Program-made: the position numbers and the translations under genes | From: Dasypus novemcinctus | Taxonomy: Eukaryota; Chordata; Mammalia; Cingulata; Dasypodidae | NCBI RefSeq assembly: GCF_030445035.2 | Contig: NC_080680.1 | Location: forward strand, 95,609,157 to 95,673,156 | Length of the DNA stretch: 64,000 nt | Direction of reading: 5' to 3' | Notes under the pieces: model-generated | Database searches by the model: none | The model's input: only the letters and a program-made list of their open reading frames with translations | What the model was told of the DNA's origin: nothing | Shown here: one piece after another, positions 13,397 through 24,292 of the stretch | How positions within the stretch are numbered: the first letter of the stretch is position 1 | Layout: each line of letters opens with the position of its first letter

Positions 13397-13826
13397 TCTG
13401 GGCTACATCTTGCTGATGAGTGCATGAGTACTCTTAAACCAGTCACTTTATAAAATTTCTTTGTATCTTGTGTGGATATAGTAATTATAATTCCTTAGGG
13501 TTTGCATTTTCCTCTGCCAGGAAAATATTATCTTTTTTATAGATTTACTAAATATCTGGCCTGCAATCAAGTTGTGAAAGTCAAAAGTCCATCAAAACCA
13601 TCGCTTGCTTTTATGCTGGAACCCTGAGAAATTCACTTGACATGCAACTGTCTTTGTAAATTCAGTAGCTGACATACCAGCCTCTTTATTTAATCCCAAT
13701 CATCTCAGTCAGTTATTTGTTTAAGGACCACATTCATCCAAAAGCTTTCAGGAGATTACAGATCCATCTTATCTTTAATGTGAAACATATGTCCAGCTGT
13801 ATTTTTCCATAAAGTCATGATCTGTT

Positions 13827-14015
13827 GGGGGCAATATAGCATGGTGGTTAAGTACATAGGTTTGAAATCATACAAATATGAGACTGAATATTCTTTCCAT
13901 CAATTCCATGCTCTATGATTTTAGGCACGTTACTTATACTCTCTAAGTCCTAGTTTCCAATTGGCTAAAGGAGACTCATAATGCCTTTTGTGTGGTCCTG
14001 TTAGAACTTAAAGCT
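13827..14015 (+). repeat. MIR SINE
   Basis: Forward MIR with a recognisable head (ATATAGCATGGTGGTTAAG at about 13833-13851), box B-like GGTTTGAAATC, and a core including a 'gttacttatactctctaag' type block. Confidence 0.75.
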
Positions 14016-15089
14016 CTTTTTCTCTTACTGAAAGGATTTCAGACATCATCATCCTAATGAGGGTGATGTTTTACATAGACATAGATGTTTGGAGGGCATA
14101 ATGTTATTATGGAAATCACACTCCATAGGTGTAGTTCTGCAACTCCACATTTTTTCCCTCCCATCTCTCCCCTCCCTTACCAAAATCTAACATGTGATTA
14201 CCATGTGAAGGCCCTCAAGAAATTAAGAAGAGAATTCCATCACTCATTTTCCATAATCGGAAGATTCTGGAGACAAGGTTTGAATCCAGGGTGATGGAAT
14301 CTGTGCAAAAAGCCTCCAGCCTCTAAGACTAAGTGAGCTATCTTTCATTTGCTTCTGAGAGACCTAGTGGTAAAGCAGTCATAAATATTCTACTTCTGAT
14401 TCTGCACATTATGTGGAGTCAATTGACTACTTTGCTATAGTCATTGAAAGTTAACATTTAGCATATGTTTTCACCTTCTGGATTGAATTGGTTCATGATT
14501 GTCCTCTTCCTTTTATTCAGTTGGGGACGAGTAGAATCTGAACCAGTGATACATGGTTGCCTTCTGAATCCCATTGACAAATTAATGGTGGGACCTCTGC
14601 ACACTGTAATCTTGCTAATGTTTCTTTACCTCTTGTTGAGTAGTGTGTGACTAGGTAGGAATGAAACAGAACAATCTTCCTTCCCTTTTTTAAAGTGAAG
14701 AGAATTGCCAGGCATGGTCTCTATGCTTAGTTATAGAATCATTTTGTCAATAAACTCCTTAAATTTGATTACCTAGCCTAGGAGCAGAAGATAGGGGTAT
14801 TAATTGCTGGTGGGAAAGCATAGGAATAAGGGAAACATGGAAATTGGCAGAGAAAAATAAAGGGAGGTACTCTGGACTCCTATCACTGCTTATTCTATGA
14901 AGTTGTTCCTTTCAAGAACAGAGCCTTAATGGAGCTGGTAGCACTTTATTACAAATTGGATTTACTCAACAAATTTTACCCAAGTTTAACAGCATTCATC
15001 TTCTACCTTACTCTTCTCTACCAATAACATGGTCTAGAGAATCTGACTTAGAACTGTTTCCTCTTTATTTAAAGCAGTTTCTTAGTTAT
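14016..15089. other. No gene or repeat recognised
   Basis: Two open frames of 61-69 codons (14085-14294, 14465-14650) show no family features. I see no clear transposon boundary in this kilobase. Confidence 0.3.
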
Positions 15090-16460
15090 TTAGTATTTCA
15101 AAAATAAAGAAAAGTAACTAAAACATATGACCCTATGTACCCATGGCTAGATTAAATAAATATTGCATGTTGCCACTTTTGCTTTTGTTCTTATAAACAA
15201 ACAATCCAGAATGTTATAGACACAGCCAAAGCTCTATCCTACCTATCCCTTTTTCCTTTGTCTCACTTTAGAGTTATTCTCTGTCATGAACATATTTTTA
15301 TACCTTTTTATACTTTTTATACATGCTGTTAGTATTTTACTGCATATGTATGTATCTACAAATAATATATAGTATCGTTCAGTATTTTCATTGATTTATC
15401 ACACTGTATACATAATTTTGCATCGCTTTTAACTCAAAATTAGTTTAAAGATCTATCCATATAGAGACACAGGGTATAGAATCCATTTTTACTGTTGGAT
15501 AGAATTGTATGAATAAACTAACATCTGTTTATCCATCTATTGGCTCTTGGAAATTAGTTGTTTCAATTCTTCACTTTTTCAAACAAAGTTTCAAATAGCA
15601 ATGTGGTTTATTTCCTTGTGAAGAAGTGTAAGCATTTTTCTATGGCTTAAGTGGAGAAAAAATAATGTTATCAAAAATAATTTGAATCTTCAACTTTACA
15701 TATTCAAAGTAATCAAGCCAATTTATATGTCTTCTAGCAATGTATGAGAATTTCGTTTCTTCATATGATTGCCAATGCATGGTGTTCTCAGGTATATTTT
15801 TAGAATTTTACCACTCTGATGGAGTTAAAAATGGTCTCTTACTGTATTTCCCTTATCACTTGGAAAGTAGACTCTCCTTTAATGTGTTTCTTAGCCATTA
15901 GGAATTCATTTTCTGTGAATTTCCAGTTCATATGGCTGGCCAGATTTTGAATGAGCTTTTTGTCTTTTCCTTGTTAATTCAGGGCAATTCTCTGTATTCT
16001 GAATGCAAATTTTTTGCTGCCTAGACATTGCAAACATATTCTCCATATGTAGTTGATATTTTAACTTTATGGTTTTGTTTTTGTGGTGGTGGTGCCTATA
16101 GTACTGAAATTTTATTTTAATGTAATCAAAACTACCAGAGTTTTTATTTATGTTGTAAATTTGGGGGCTTTGATTAGGAAATGTGTTACTATCCTAAGAT
16201 CATAAAATGAACTCTACAAAATTTTCTTCTAGTTTTGAAATTTTGCTTCTCACATTTAGTTAATCCTTGTTTTCACTAATTTATAATGCCATGTCTGTCA
16301 ACTGACAAGTCAGCATGTATGAATGTGTCTGTTTTGAGGCTTTCCATTTTTCTCCCTTGGTTTATTGGTCTCTTTCTGTAAAAAAAGACATTATTTGTTG
16401 TAGTCACTATAGCTTTTTAATAAGCCTTAATGTATTAAAATAAATTCCTACCTTCTCTCT
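15090..16460 (-). mobile_element. Ancient LINE fragment (L1M/HAL1-like), reverse orientation
   Basis: AT-rich DNA with the pattern of old mammalian L1M/HAL1 3' regions read on the reverse strand, including tracts near 15480-15560 and 16040-16130. No open frame survives. Assigned on general resemblance only. Confidence 0.45.
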
Positions 16461-16730
16461 TTTTAAAAAAAATGTAGATATTTGATAAATATTAATTTGG
16501 GTTAGAAAGCAAATCTTGTATATATTAAAGACACAGATAATGATTAGAATTTTTTTTTAAATTACCTTTAGCTTAGGGGTTGTACTTCTTTGAATGTGGT
16601 GCATGTGGCAATTAAATCACATTGGGCCACAGGGTTAGGTGAAGTTTTTGAACCAAACCTCATTTAAGTTTCTTAATGATGCTGCCATGATGAGTTTAAT
16701 TGAAACTGGCATGTCTTATTTGATCAATAA

Positions 16731-16921
16731 TTTTTTTTTTAAATTTTTTAATTCATATTTTAAAAATATTACAATAAAAAAATATGAGGTCCCATTCAAC
16801 CCCACCGCCCCCACCCCACCACTCCCCCCACAGCAACACTCTCTCCCATCATCATAACACATCCATTGCATTTGATAAGTATATCTCTGAGCATCACTGC
16901 ACCTCATGGTCAATGGTCCAC
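16731..16921 (-). mobile_element. Very short L1 3'-end insertion (copy H)
   Basis: 191 bp matching the last ~190 bp of the long-3'UTR L1 on the reverse strand, beginning with a T run (complement of the tail). It is flanked by an 11-bp direct repeat TTGATCAATAA at 16720-16730 and 16922-16932. It lies about 620 bp upstream of the olfactory receptor start codon, within its upstream or intronic region. Confidence 0.85.
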
Positions 16922-17104
16922 TTGATCAATAAATTTATATCACCTACACATAAACATCTATGATAGATTCTATGTCTACAAACAATCTAGAAATAATCAT
17001 GGAATGTATAGAAAAGCAGAAGAGACAGCATTAAACAGTTAATTACATGCAAAATTATGAAGATCAAGGAGATTTCTGATATCAGATAATTTTCTTTGCT
17101 TCCA

Positions 17105-17312
17105 GAGAACAAACTCTGGAGTCAAAATCCAAGTTTCTCCTCTTCTTACCTCTGTGACTGCGAGACTCTCCCTCAGCTATTCCATCTGAAAATGAGAAAT
17201 GAAAATATTACCTACCTAGCTTATATATTAAAACTATTGAATCAGTTATTACACAAAAGTTATTAGAACTGTGCATAAGGACAATGTTTAATAAGCATTA
17301 ACTGTTATTATT
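17105..17312 (+). repeat. MIR SINE
   Basis: Forward MIR core and tail: 'tctgtgactg' type block near 17150, 'ccatctgaaaatgagaaatg' type block near 17185, and the downstream MIR body to about 17312. It sits directly upstream of the receptor splice acceptor. Confidence 0.65.
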
Positions 17313-17494
17313 TACAGAAACTGGGAACAGATTGAGAAGGGGCTATATATCATAAACTTATATTTTTTCTATCACATTTATGCAGCAAAATATGTGGTAA
17401 ATATAAGAAAATATGGATGAAAACACTCCCTAGGTCAAAAGAACATCTTTGTTGTGGTATGCCACAAGCATCACTTCTTATTCGAAGACGTTCT

Positions 17495-17522
17495 GCCTTT
17501 TCTCTTCAACTTCCCTCACCAG
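17495..17522 (+). promoter_or_regulatory. 3' splice site (acceptor) of the OR1J-like gene
   Basis: A polypyrimidine tract running into CACCAG with the AG at 17521-17522, 22 bases before the start codon. Olfactory receptor genes commonly have an uninterrupted coding exon preceded by an intron in the 5' leader, and this site fits that. The non-coding first exon and promoter were not located. Confidence 0.65.
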
Positions 17523-17536
17523 CCCCTGTAACTGAA

Positions 17537-17548
17537 ATGCTGGTATGA
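17537..17548 (+). other. Minimal upstream ORF overlapping the receptor start
   Basis: ATG CTG GTA TGA, three codons plus stop, begins 8 bases before the receptor ATG. Its stop TGA (17546-17548) overlaps the receptor ATG (17545-17547) as ATGA. If the leader is spliced at 17522, scanning ribosomes meet this start first. Whether it is used is unknown. Confidence 0.5.
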
Positions 17549-18486
17549 GGTGGGAGAACCAGAGCAGCGTGTCTGAATTCTTCCTCCTGGGACTCACCAT
17601 CTGGCCAGAGCAGCAGGGCGTGTTCTTTGCCCTCTTCCTGGGCATGTACCTCACCACGGTGCTGGGGAACCTGCTCATCATCCTGCTCATCAGGCTGGAC
17701 TCTCACCTCCACACCCCTATGTACTTCTTCCTCAGCCACTTGGCCCTCACTGATGTCTCTTTCTCATCTGTCACTGTCCCCAAAATGTTGCTGAACATGC
17801 AGACACACCATCTATCTATCTCCTATAATGGGTGCATTTCACAGACATATTTTTTCATATTATTTGCCGATTTGGACAGTTTCCTTATCACTTCAATGGC
17901 TTATGATAGGTATGTGGCCATCTGTCACCCTCTCCATTATACCACTATCATGAGTCACAGTCTTTGTGTCATGCTGGTGGTAGGGTCCTGGGTCATTGCT
18001 TCTGCTTGTGCTCTTTTGCATACCCTCCTCCTGGCCCTACTGTCCTTCTGTGCTGACCACACTATTCCCCACTTCTTCTGTGACCTTGCTGCCCTGCTCA
18101 AGTTGTCCTGTTCAGACACCTCCATCAATCAATTGACAATCTTTACTGCAGGATTGGCAGCAATCATGTTTCCATTCTTATGCATTCTGGTTTCTTATGG
18201 CCATATTGGAGTCACCATCCTTCGGGTTCCCTCTACCAAGGGCATTTGCAAAGCCTTGTCCACTTGTGGATCCCACCTCTCAGTGGTGACTCTCTATTAT
18301 GGGGCAATTATTGGTCTATATTTTCTTCCCTCATCCAGCAATACCAATGACAAGAACATAATTGCTTCTGTATTATATGTAGTGGTCACTCCCATGTTGA
18401 ACCCCTTTATATATAGCCTGAGAAATAAAGACATGAAAGGAGCTTTGAGAAAACTCTTGAGTAAGAAAACATATTCTTCCCACTGA
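17545..18486 (+). CDS. Olfactory receptor, family 1 subfamily J-like (intact)
   Basis: Odorant-sensing seven-transmembrane GPCR, expected in cilia of olfactory sensory neurons and coupled to Golf/cAMP signalling. The single exon encodes 313 aa, the usual length. Visible class II OR features: N-glycosylation site N5-Q-S; GN at 41-42 in TM1; [10 protein letters not shown] at 58-67; [10 protein letters not shown] at 118-127 at the end of TM3; conserved cysteines C97, C169, C179 and C189; SY at 217-218 in TM5; [10 protein letters not shown] at 236-245 entering TM6; [12 protein letters not shown] at 283-294 in TM7. The sequence as a whole closely resembles the OR1J group (I recall human OR1J2/OR1J4 as most similar). 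No stop or frameshift interrupts it. The start was chosen because it gives the family-standard N terminus after a splice acceptor. Its convergent neighbour at 45327-46265 is about 75% identical. Orthology to a specific human gene is not established. Confidence 0.93.
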   Translation: MRWENQSSVSEFFLLGLTIWPEQQGVFFALFLGMYLTTVLGNLLIILLIRLDSHLHTPMYFFLSHLALTDVSFSSVTVPKMLLNMQTHHLSISYNGCISQTYFFILFADLDSFLITSMAYDRYVAICHPLHYTTIMSHSLCVMLVVGSWVIASACALLHTLLLALLSFCADHTIPHFFCDLAALLKLSCSDTSINQLTIFTAGLAAIMFPFLCILVSYGHIGVTILRVPSTKGICKALSTCGSHLSVVTLYYGAIIGLYFLPSSSNTNDKNIIASVLYVVVTPMLNPFIYSLRNKDMKGALRKLLSKKTYSSH

Positions 18487-19059
18487 TATCTACTTTTGTT
18501 TAAAATATCTGTATAATTATATTTCTTAAATTATATGTAAATACAAATTATTGAAACCATATCTCATTTTTTTGTTTCATGTCTGTCACTCAAAGTGCTG
18601 TGCTGACATTAATCCTGCACATGTTAAAGGAAACAGTAAATGGGATATGCTTTATAGTACTTTATTTATTCTTGTCTTATATAATGGGATTGGAGAATAA
18701 TTTGTAGATGTGGTGTCACTTTGGCTGGTATCATTTAAACATCAGGGCTGATCTTTCCCCAAATTTCAAAATTTGATGTAAGTTGTTTAGCCTTTCCTTC
18801 TCTATTTCTAGGGAATTTTCCATTTTTATGGTGATATGGCTCCTATTGCTCTCAGGCACCCAGAATGCATGGACTCTGAGCCCTCCTAGAACTTCCAGGG
18901 TGAACATGTTAAATTTTACTCTCCTCATATGACAATCAGCACACTGCTTTCTTGTCCTTCAGGAATATGGCCCACACCTTCTTTCTTCCCAAACTCATAC
19001 AGATATTCAGTGGCAAAATTAAATGTCATCTTTGTTTTCTCAGACACTAACTGGTCTAG
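18487..19059. other. Receptor 3' flank, no further gene
   Basis: AT-rich DNA after the receptor stop, expected to include its 3'UTR; no clear AATAAA was assigned. A 65-codon reverse open frame (18731-18928) shows nothing recognisable. Confidence 0.4.
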
Positions 19060-19215
19060 TAACTTAATATGTGTTAAAATCATCTAATTTAATCCTGATA
19101 ACAACCCTATAAGATAGGTTGGGGAAACTCTGAGGTGAAAATCATCCTAAAGATCACACAGCTGGTGAAATTTGAGCTTTGGCTCTCTTACTCCAGAGGA
19201 TTCAGTGTGTCAAGG
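19060..19215 (-). repeat. MIR SINE, reverse orientation
   Basis: The reverse-complement MIR order is visible: a 'cctgataacaaccctataag' type block near 19095, 'gatcacacagctggt' near 19152, and a tail to about 19215. Confidence 0.7.
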
Positions 19216-20380
19216 ATTATAATAGTTTGTACAGAGTGCTATGTAATTTCTGAGGAGGAATAATTATCTTACCCTAGAAGCAGAGGATATGAAAGACTTC
19301 ATGGAGAAGGTGTTTATCATGTTCTGATGATCACAGGAAGAAGGAGCAACATATATCAGGATGCTAAACTGGAAGTTTCACCTGAGGCACCAAGATTTGA
19401 CAGATAGATACCAAAATGAGTTGCAAGGCAGGCAAAATGCAGATATTTATAGAAAATGCCCAATAACCAATTTCATAACACTTGAGCCTCCATGTTAAAT
19501 GTGGATCTAAGAAGAACTACAAGCTGGACATGAGAAAGGGTCTCGTAAACAGGTTTCTTTGGAACAAACTGAGCAGTGAATCCTGAATCGGAAAGAAGTG
19601 CTTTCCTCTTCACCATTTAGAGCATTTGATATATATTAGTATATATCACCTATTTTAATGAGAACAAGAACAAAAGAAAGAACAAGAGTAGGAGAGAGAG
19701 TGAAAGAGAGAGAGAAAATTAGAATATTATGTGGTCTAAGCCATTTTCAATTCTTCACAAGAATATTGGAAAGTCAAGGAGACTCTGAGAGAAAGAATAA
19801 ACAATCTGTGTCGAGTACATCACTGTAAAACCAGGGTCTTTAAGGGGAAGCAGCCACAGGAAGCAAATGCTTTAACCATATCACAGGGTTTGTGTGGGAT
19901 AACAGTTTGGAAGTCTCTGAATATCCCCTGGTCTGGATGTGACAGTGAGAGAATGAGTCAGTTTTAACCATCTTCCAGCTCCAAAGAAGTAAAAACCTTC
20001 TTAATATTGGTAACTAGCAAAGGAGTACATTCTTGTCATCCCTTTCTCATTCATCCTTCCCATGACCCAACCCCAGACGTGTGGGTTCGATAACTGCACT
20101 AGATTTTGAAAAGATGAGATAAAAAGAGATAATATGCCATTATGACTTCTATTTTGGCCTCATATTTTTGCCTGCAGTTGGATCCAATGTGGGAAAGGGA
20201 AATGTAATTATAGAATAGAGACAATATTTATGATGTAAAGTAACCTTTCCTCTTTCCAGTAGCTAAGTGTTAGTAGAAATTTCATGGGGTCTGAAGGAAT
20301 TTTCATTTTGCAGGAGAGGAAAAAATACTTAATTGAATAAATTTTGAGACACAAGGACTTTTTCACATCCTTATTTATTA
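19216..20380. other. No gene or repeat recognised
   Basis: No long open frame. Contains a short purine-rich patch around 19660-19720 (repeated AAGA/GAGAGA). Origin not identified. Confidence 0.3.
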
Positions 20381-20661
20381 GTTAGCTATTGCCACAAAAA
20401 ATGCAGGATAGGAAATGGTCACAAATTCTCAGCATCATTCAAGAATAAACGTTCATTTTGCCTATGAATCTGGGGGTTGGTTGGGGGCTGACTCATACAT
20501 CTCGGGGTATTGCCTATATTGGTCTTGGCTGGGCTTCCTCAGACTTCTGGGTGCCAAGTTAGCTGATCTAAGGTTAGCTGATCTAAGGTAGGCTCATCTA
20601 GTTTGGCTCTTTCCCACCTGTCTCTCATCATACTCCCGATACTTGCAGATGGACACTCTCA
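20381..20661. repeat. Unassigned interspersed-repeat-like sequence interrupted by the solo LTR
   Basis: The sequence starting 'ttagctattgccacaaaaaa' and containing a 'gggggttggttgggggctga' block looks like an old mammalian interspersed repeat, but I cannot assign it. A perfect 15-bp tandem duplication (TTAGCTGATCTAAGG) occurs at about 20558-20587. The adjacent LTR at 20668 inserted at its right end. Confidence 0.35.
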
Positions 20662-20708
20662 GCCTCCTGCGGAGGCTTGCTCGGTCGGTAGAGGTGGGGT
20701 CTGGCTGC

Positions 20709-20823
20709 GGACGAGGGGTCGGTCCAGCTCTGGACGAGGGGTCAGTCCCGCTTGGGACGAGGGGTCGGTCCCACTTGGGACGAGGGGTCGGTCCGGCAGC
20801 AGACGAGGGATCGGTCTCACAAG
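20709..20823 (-). repeat. 5 x 23-bp tandem repeat in the LTR U5 part
   Basis: Five consecutive 23-bp units beginning at 20709, 20732, 20755, 20778 and 20801, each with the core GACGAGGGGTCGGTC (one or two changes per unit) and variable last 7-8 bases. Confidence 0.9.
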
Positions 20824-21022
20824 GGGTTGCGCGGTTCGGCTGACGGGGTCGCCCGGCGAAGCCGGCGACGAAGGGGTTGCCTGGAGAAGCAGGCGATGAA
20901 CTGGGGACAAGGGAGGCCAGGCCCTTGTCGGGGGCTCTCAGGACTGGAGGGCGCACGGCAGAAGAACTACCGCGGAGACAAGGTAAACACGCAAGTCCAC
21001 TTTACTGAGGGAGAGGCAACAG

Positions 21023-21029
21023 TTTTATA
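21023..21029 (-). promoter_or_regulatory. LTR core promoter: TATA box with upstream CCAAT boxes
   Basis: Reverse-strand TATAAAA, with CCAAT motifs (ATTGG on +) at about 21046-21050, 21073-21077, 21133-21137 and 21174-21178. AGTAAA lies about 20 bases downstream of the TATA box at 21001-21006. This arrangement identifies the LTR orientation as reverse. Confidence 0.75.
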
Positions 21030-21201
21030 GGGGCTGGGGAAGGCTGATTGGTCGAAGCCACGCCCTGTTCTGATTGGTTGCCGGCGAAAGGTCAGTGGGC
21101 GGTACTGGACGGGGGAGGGGTGGTGGTTAGGGATTGGCTGTCGCTGTTGCTGGGGGAAGGGGCAGGGTTTAGGGATTGGTGGCTGCTGTTGCTGGGGTGG
21201 A

Positions 21202-21378
21202 GGGCAGACTTGAGTTTCCCGCCCACGCCTGGCTGTTGCTGCTGTCGGGGGAAGGGAAAAGGGCGGGCTGGATTTTTCCGCCCACACCTGGCTGTTGCTG
21301 CTGTCGGGGGAGGGGAAAAGGGCAGACTGGATTTCTCCGCCCACGCCTGGCTGTTGCTGCTGTCGGGGGAGGGGAAAA
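21202..21378 (-). repeat. 3 x 59-bp tandem repeat in the LTR U3 (enhancer-like)
   Basis: Three units starting at 21202, 21261 and 21320, each exactly 59 bp, with a partial fourth from 21379. Each contains the core CCTGGCTGTTGCTGCTGTCG. Tandem direct repeats at this place in U3 are typical of retroviral enhancers. Confidence 0.9.
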
Positions 21379-21669
21379 GGGCAGACTGGAATTTTCTGCC
21401 CTGCGCCTGCGCAGGGAGAAGGAAGAAGAAGGGTGCCGCCCCACAAGGCATCGGGTGGCGCCATCCGGGAGGAGGGGCGGCCGCGGAAGCATGGCTGCTG
21501 AGAAGGGGAGACCCGAGGGCACTCTGCGCCCATGCCGAGCTTCCTTCAGGGGTGGCGGTGGGCCCGACCAACCACCCTATTATGGTGGCAGCGGAATTAA
21601 GCCTACCGCGGCCGCTCCCCTGCCAGGCCAGCAAACCACACTTCAGCCCGAGGGGTGACCGCAGCCTCC

Positions 21670-22324
21670 TATTTAACCCCTTTATTGTTGTCCTTATGCC
21701 CCAGGCTCAATTGTCTGTTGTAAATTAGCATCTTCACCACTCAGATATTAAAGTTTTCCCTGCATTGTAGTGGTGAGGCTGGGAGCTATAATTTCTAGGT
21801 TTCTCATTTCTATATGACCCTTGTTTAATGCTTTCCAATAAGGGAAAATCATGAGAGATTTAAAAGGCAGAGGAGGGGAAACCATTACTACCTGGAGGTT
21901 GTTGTATGTAGAAACATGGGAGAGGTGAAAGTCATTGTAGTTTCCCATTGAGCTTTTAAGAACCACTTGCATCACTGAGGCAAACAGATAATTTGGGGTA
22001 GTTTCTAAGTCATTCTTGAGATTTGAAGACAATACTCAGAAGTTTTGCAAAAATCCATTTTTATGATTTAGGCTAAAATATTCAGCATTTTTAGTTATTT
22101 TGATTTTAATGGCAACTTCCTTGACCTCTGCTCCCAGCTCTGGCAACAGGTGTAAAAGGAAGCCTTGCACGTGAAATAATTCTCCTTTCCCAAATGAATC
22201 CTGATGGATATACTTTTCACTTAAAAATTACCCATCATATATCTGCATCTAATTTTTTTTACAGTCAAATATTAGTAAACTACTATCCCCTTAGAGCCAG
22301 AATACTAAAAAGAAGTCATGGAGA
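21670..22324. other. No gene or repeat recognised
   Basis: Unique-looking sequence right of the solo LTR. A reverse 94-codon open frame at 21748-22032 has no recognisable features or copies in the window. Confidence 0.3.
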
Positions 22325-22510
22325 AAAGTGAAAAGGGCTCTGGAATCAGACAAACCTGAGTTTTAGTTCCTATCCTCTGCAATTTACTAGCTATGCAGGA
22401 TTGTGAAACACTTCTTCTCTCCATGTCTGTTTTGTTTTGAAGATTAGATATATTGTGTGTTGATAGCCTGGCACATACTAGGAGCTAAGTAAATGAAGGC
22501 TAATAGTAAC
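22325..22510 (+). repeat. MIR SINE
   Basis: Forward MIR: 'gctctggaatcagacaaacctgag' type block near 22340, 'atttactagctatg' near 22382, and a 'gcctggcacatactaggagc' tail near 22470. Confidence 0.8.
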
Positions 22511-22645
22511 AGCAGTGATAATTGAAGTGAAAGTACAGTCATACAGTCACAATACTGGAGGTGATAGTAAACTCTGCCATTTCACTTTTTTTTCTTTTTT
22601 GCTGAGACTGGATAATCTCAACTGACCAATCTTCAAATTCGCTGG

Positions 22646-24292
22646 TTTATTTTTTTTAATTAAAAAAATATTTATTATTTTTAAAAGATACATAGATCAT
22701 ACAAAATGTTACATTAAAAAATATGGGGGATTCCCATATGTCTCACTCCTCACACCCCCCACTTTTCCCACATCAACAACTTCTTTCATTAATGTGGTAC
22801 ATTCATTGCTGCTGATGAACACATTTTGGAGCACCACTACACAGCATGGATTATAGCTTACATTGTAGTTTACACTCTCTCCCAGTCCATTTGGTAAGTT
22901 ATTGCAGGATATATAACGTCCTGCATTTGTCCCTGCAGTGTCAATTACGACAATTCCAAGTCCCCAAAATGCCGCTTTATTATATCTTTTTCCCTCTCCC
23001 TGCCTTCAGCAACTCCTGTGGCCACTGTCTCCACATCAATGCTATAATTTCTTCCATTGTTAGAATCACAATAAATCTACAGTAGAACACCAATAAGTCT
23101 ACTCTATTCCATATTTCGTCCCCCAATCCTGAGGAGTCTGGGATGGTGATGCCCACTCCACCTCTTAATTGAGAGGGGATATCAATCACACATGGCTGAT
23201 GGACAGGACTCTCTTGCTTCCAGTTTGTAGACTCTTCCACTTCCTTGGTGCAGTGGTTGTCTATCCTCACCTCCTTGTTAGCTGTCCTGGATGAGTCCAA
23301 TGAACTGGAGAGTAGGTGTTGCAACGCTACTGAGGCTCAGGACCCAGCTAGCATATGGACAACCCAGAGATTTAAGTCTTCTGGACATAAACCCACTAAC
23401 GCCAGCACCAACCACAGGTTCAATAAAAGGGACAGAAGAGGCATGTGTAGAGAAGTCATATCTGAATCCAACTCTGTCACACTTGGGAGCACAAACTCCT
23501 AAGTAGTGCCCACTGGCAAGACACCAAACTCTGGCACCATCTGCCATGACTGTAGGACCTGGCTGTCTCAGTACCCCTCAGGAATCCCTCTATTTGGAGT
23601 AGTATCTACTTTGGCTGTCCATGATATCCTGCGGAGATATGCACAAGTGTTACTTCTCTGATGATCTCCTGACTCATTTTGAAATCTCTTAGCCACATAA
23701 ACTCATTTGTCTTTACCATTTCCTCCTTTTATTCAAGGTCTTTTTCCAGTTGCTTCACCAGCTGATGCATGGTAGGTGCCAGGGAGGCCCATCCCCAGGA
23801 CTCATGTCCCACACTGGGGTTAAGGTAATACATTTATGTGCTGAGTTTGACTTAGAGAGTGGCCCATATTTGAGCAACATAGAGGCTCTCAGGAGGTAAC
23901 TCTTAGTCACTCTGCTGCAACACTAGGCCAAGATGAAATTTCAAATGCAAAAGGTTCATAAGCATTCTTGTCAGTATCAAGGGTCCATCAACAGACCATC
24001 CTTCTTTACTGGTCATTGCCCCTGCACTTGGGGGATTGTTGCTGTTCTAATAAAAAATGTGGCAGAGCCCTCCAAGGATGGGAATCCAGCACTCCTTCAG
24101 TTGTTATGTGAATCTCTACCAACTGTGGCAATACCCAATGAACACCTGAACATATATATACATATATATACTCTACATGCAAGCCCAGGTGAATTCCCTC
24201 CAAAATATCCCCCATCAATGACACCCCACACCAGTGCTTCTCCTCTGTCATAGTTGAATGCCTCTGTGAACCAAAATCTCTTCAAAAATGAA
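22646..24292 (-). mobile_element. 5'-truncated L1 3'UTR fragment, more diverged copy (copy G)
   Basis: Reverse-oriented 3'UTR sequence collinear with 62.2-63.8 kb but clearly more diverged, with a different terminal segment next to its T-rich left end. The block that reads 'gaggctctcaggaggtaact' near 23880 and the segment around 24000-24290 match the same positions in the other copies. It ends where the forward L1 (copy F) begins. Confidence 0.75.

Larger units (their letters stand above)
20668..21663 (-). mobile_element. CpG-rich 996-bp solo LTR of an endogenous retrovirus, 6-bp target duplication
   Basis: On the reverse strand the element starts TGCGG and ends CCGCA, so both retroviral TG...CA termini and a 5-bp inverted repeat are present. 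It is bracketed by an exact 6-bp duplication GCCTCC at 20662-20667 and 21664-21669. Reading leftward: U3 with a 3 x 59-bp tandem array (21202-21378) and several CCAAT boxes, TATAAAA at 21029-21023, AGTAAA polyadenylation signal at 21006-21001, then a U5-like part with a 5 x 23-bp array (20709-20823). There is no internal retroviral sequence on either side, so it is a solo LTR left by LTR-LTR recombination. A 6-bp duplication is typical of betaretrovirus-like (class II) ERVs. The long open frames within it are artefacts of GC-rich, stop-poor DNA. Confidence 0.85.

Noticed and set aside
20967-21728. Several overlapping 117-226-codon open frames on both strands
   Set aside because: They lie in the CpG-rich solo LTR; the repetitive protein texture comes from the 59-bp array, and all frames are stop-poor because of base composition.
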